From PSRI01 sp041484195 (GTDB taxonomy: Bacteria > Bacteroidota > Bacteroidia > Chitinophagales > Chitinophagaceae), in contig JBGPHC010000003.1 of the NCBI GenBank assembly GCA_041484195.1, positions 62,001-126,000 on the forward strand: a stretch of DNA of 64,000 nt, given 5' to 3'. Below, in pieces: positions 62,273 to 64,000 of the stretch (its first letter is position 1; every line of letters begins with the position of its first letter). The notes below the pieces were generated by a model. That model was given only the letters and a program-made list of their open reading frames with translations. It searched no databases and was not told the DNA's origin. The translations under genes and the position numbers were made by a program.

Positions 62273-62434
62273 CTATTTTTTTTTATCAATCCTCCGTGCG
62301 ATCAAAATCAGGAGCAAGATGACAGCAGAAAAGAATATGACCCCTGTCCAGAACCCCGCTTCAAATATGCGACCAATGAGTCTGCAACCATTCAAACCAA
62401 TCGAAATAAAAAATAAAAAACAGATTTTTTTCAT
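62273..62434 (-). CDS. Small membrane lipoprotein candidate, 53 residues
   Basis: The minus strand encodes MKKICFLFFISIGLNGC, then R, LIGRIFEAGFWTG and a single hydrophobic helix (about residues 31-46) with a basic tail (ARRIDKKK), ending in TAG. A lipobox-like GLNGC makes Cys17 the probable lipid-bearing residue. The signal region, helix and charged tail form a coherent inner-membrane or outer-membrane small protein; similar short Cys-then-helix proteins are common in Bacteroidota and have no known function. It is below many gene-finding length limits. Confidence 0.7.
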   Translation of the reverse strand: MKKICFLFFISIGLNGCRLIGRIFEAGFWTGVIFFSAVILLLILIARRIDKKK

Positions 62435-62561
62435 GGTCACTGTTTAATGGGTCACTGATATTATTCTTCTTTGCACTGCTGATTTGGCGCCTTCCTCATC
62501 CCGGTAAATCCGGCTGATCGCATTAATGATTTCCGGTGCCGGTAATTTTATTCAGATTAAA

Positions 62562-63503
62562 TCATGCGGGCCTGCCCAGCCATTTTCTCAAATCCATTCC
62601 TTTGCCCAAAACAGGATTGAACAGGTCTCCTTTTTTCAATAGTCTTTTTGGTAGGGAATGAATGGTGAACATGGTAGGATGTAATCCTTTTTTTACCTCC
62701 TTCCACTCCAAAGCTGCGGATGCCGGAGCACCGGGCATGGGGCGCAAACTATACACGCTGGCCAATGTCTGGCCTTTCTTGTTTTGAAGATAGTCAATAT
62801 ATATTCTCCCCTTCCTCTTTTCCAATGGTCGTTCCATGGTAGTAATGGATGGCAATGATTCGTTAACCAATCTGCCAATCAATTCCGCATAATACCTCAC
62901 ATCAACATAATCATATTGTGCACCCAAAGGGATATATACGTGCAATCCTGTAGCACCTGACGTTTTGCAATAGCCCTTTATGCCTCCTTTCTTCAGCACT
63001 TCATTCACCGTAAGGGCCACTTCAATAACCTGGTCGAATGAATTTTCTTCAGAAGGGTCAATATCAATCACGAGATAATCAGGGTTATCAGGGTGGCTTA
63101 ACCTCGAATTCCAGGGATTAAATTCAATGCAGCCAAGATTATTGAGGTAGAAAAGCGTGGCCTTGTCATTGCAAATGATATAATCAATTTCTTTTTTTGC
63201 TGACTCGGAATAAATTTTTTTAGTTCTAACCCAGTCTGGCGCTGTATCGCCGGCATCTTTGTGAAAAAAACCCTGATCCAGAATGCCATTGGGATTCCTG
63301 CGCAGGGATTGAGGACGATCTTTGAAATAGGGTATGATGAAATTATAAATACTATTATAGTATTCAAGTACATCGCCCTTGGTGATTTTTTCTTTTGGCC
63401 AGTAAATTTTATCCTGGTGCGTGAGTAGTACCAAATGGCCATCAACTTCTATTTCTTTTTCGGAGGAAGTTTTTTTTGGCGCCCCGCCTTTCTTTGCTTC
63501 CAT
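62562..63503 (-). CDS. ligD: LigD polymerase/primase domain (non-homologous end joining), separate reading frame
   Basis: 313 residues. The archaeo-eukaryotic primase-type polymerase domain has DKIYWPKEKITKGDVLEYYNSI, DRPQSLRRNPNGI, IEFNPWNSR and the catalytic acidic residues in YLVIDIDPSEENSFDQV (DxD) and RIYIDYLQN (D), followed by the C-terminal MFTIHSLPKRL. In LigD this domain fills gaps at double-strand breaks after Ku binding. In most Bacteroidota it is fused behind the ligase domain; here it starts inside the end of the ligase frame, with the frame break at an A8 tract (63470-63477). It may be a genuine separate gene or the second half of one protein. Confidence 0.9.
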   Translation of the reverse strand: MEAKKGGAPKKTSSEKEIEVDGHLVLLTHQDKIYWPKEKITKGDVLEYYNSIYNFIIPYFKDRPQSLRRNPNGILDQGFFHKDAGDTAPDWVRTKKIYSESAKKEIDYIICNDKATLFYLNNLGCIEFNPWNSRLSHPDNPDYLVIDIDPSEENSFDQVIEVALTVNEVLKKGGIKGYCKTSGATGLHVYIPLGAQYDYVDVRYYAELIGRLVNESLPSITTMERPLEKRKGRIYIDYLQNKKGQTLASVYSLRPMPGAPASAALEWKEVKKGLHPTMFTIHSLPKRLLKKGDLFNPVLGKGMDLRKWLGRPA

Positions 63504-64000
63504 GATTTTGGTATTTCAGTTTTTACTTCTTTGGCTCTCTTGTCTGTTCTTAGGCCAAGGAATACAGGATGCCTCATTTGGCCGTTTTCGGTAAGTTCAC
63601 TGTATTTGACATTTGCCACCAGAACGGGTTTCAGCCAGGTTGGTGAGCCATTGGTTTTTATCGGATGCGCAAATGCCGGTTTGGGGCTTATATAAGGTTG
63701 CATCTGTTCATATAAAGCCTTTAATCCTGATTCAGTAAAGCCCGTGCCTGCGTGGCCCACATACTCAAGCGAATTATTCTTGTAGGTTCCCAATATCAAT
63801 GATCCAAAATACTTGCGTTCTCCCTTGGGAGCGGTGTACCCGGCAATTACCGCTTCCTGACTCTTATGATTCTTGATCTTAAGCCATTCACCAGTTCTCT
63901 TTCCAGGCTGATACTCACTAGCCGACCTCTTGGCTATCATACCTTCCAAATCCTGTTTTACAAGCTCATTAAAAAAGGCCCTGCCTTTGCCAACCACATG
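63449..64000 (-). CDS. ligD: LigD ATP-dependent DNA ligase domain, 5' end outside window
   Basis: The frame is open to the window edge on the minus strand. The visible 183 residues hold the ligase motif IV (VKQDLEGMIAKR), motif V (GEWLKIKN) and an OB-fold (AVIAGYTAPKGERKYFGSLILGTY, LEYVGHAGTGF, KPVLVANVKYSELTENGQMRHPVF). It seals DNA nicks using ATP, after the polymerase domain. It ends in RQKKLPPKKK, immediately after the A8 tract at 63470-63477. The nuclease domain and catalytic lysine would lie upstream, outside the window. Confidence 0.88.
   Translation of the reverse strand, partial: HVVGKGRAFFNELVKQDLEGMIAKRSASEYQPGKRTGEWLKIKNHKSQEAVIAGYTAPKGERKYFGSLILGTYKNNSLEYVGHAGTGFTESGLKALYEQMQPYISPKPAFAHPIKTNGSPTWLKPVLVANVKYSELTENGQMRHPVFLGLRTDKRAKEVKTEIPKSWKQRKAGRQKKLPPKKK

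Overview
The window looks like chromosomal DNA from a member of the Bacteroidota, most likely the Chitinophagaceae. The signs are Bacteroidota-type promoters (TTG, about 19-20 bases, then TAnnTTTG), almost no Shine-Dalgarno sequences except a strong one before rpsU, a type IX secretion pair (PorV plus a very long C25 peptidase), M1, FtsX-type and ThuA-type exported proteins, and the tRNA-Thr/Tyr/Gly/Thr-tuf-secE-nusG arrangement. The family-level assignment is from general protein character, not from a database search.

Layout. 1-4854: three exported proteins (the end of a large beta-rich protein, a fibronectin-III repeat protein, a papain-like domain protein), followed by a gene-free stretch with a 60-base direct repeat. 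5247-8604: ThuA-like protein, DUF1508 protein, WalJ-type metallo-hydrolase and a sigma factor. 8771-9104: a 26-base tandem array. 9108-14027: two large FtsX/MacB-type permeases, the second broken at an A9 tract. 14517-16985: a possible stress cluster (Dps, small GNAT, ring-cleaving dioxygenase-like protein, carboxylesterase). 17148-28402: envelope and sugar genes (Gfo/Idh/MocA oxidoreductase, polyprenyl sugar transferase, M1 peptidase, FemAB-like protein, FkbM methyltransferase, ispD, heptose-kinase-like gene, amino-acid permease, OmpH).

28636-44760 is the core expression region on the minus strand: rpoC, rpoB, rplL, rplJ, rplA, rplK, then an interruption (histone H1-like gene, LacI regulator), then nusG, secE, tRNA-Trp, tuf and four tRNA genes. 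Promoters with the same -7 box (TACCTTTG) precede rpoB, rplK and the tRNA-tuf unit, and terminators follow rpoC, rplL and nusG. 45048-47390: ribosome hibernation factor, Xer recombinase, rpsU with its unusual Shine-Dalgarno sequence, and riboflavin synthase. 47497-57469: surface glycan genes next to the type IX secretion pair. 57663-64000: tyrS, two tRNA-Gln genes, a ferredoxin-reductase-like protein, an AI-2E family exporter, a four-helix-bundle protein, an unlisted 53-residue lipoprotein candidate and the end of a LigD end-joining ligase that is split at an A8 tract.

No CRISPR array, prophage or insertion sequence was recognised. The most notable points are the rpsU Shine-Dalgarno autoregulation signature, the broken nusG-rplK linkage, two genes split at poly-A tracts in the same direction, the tandem array, and the co-location of the type IX secretion pair with glycan genes.
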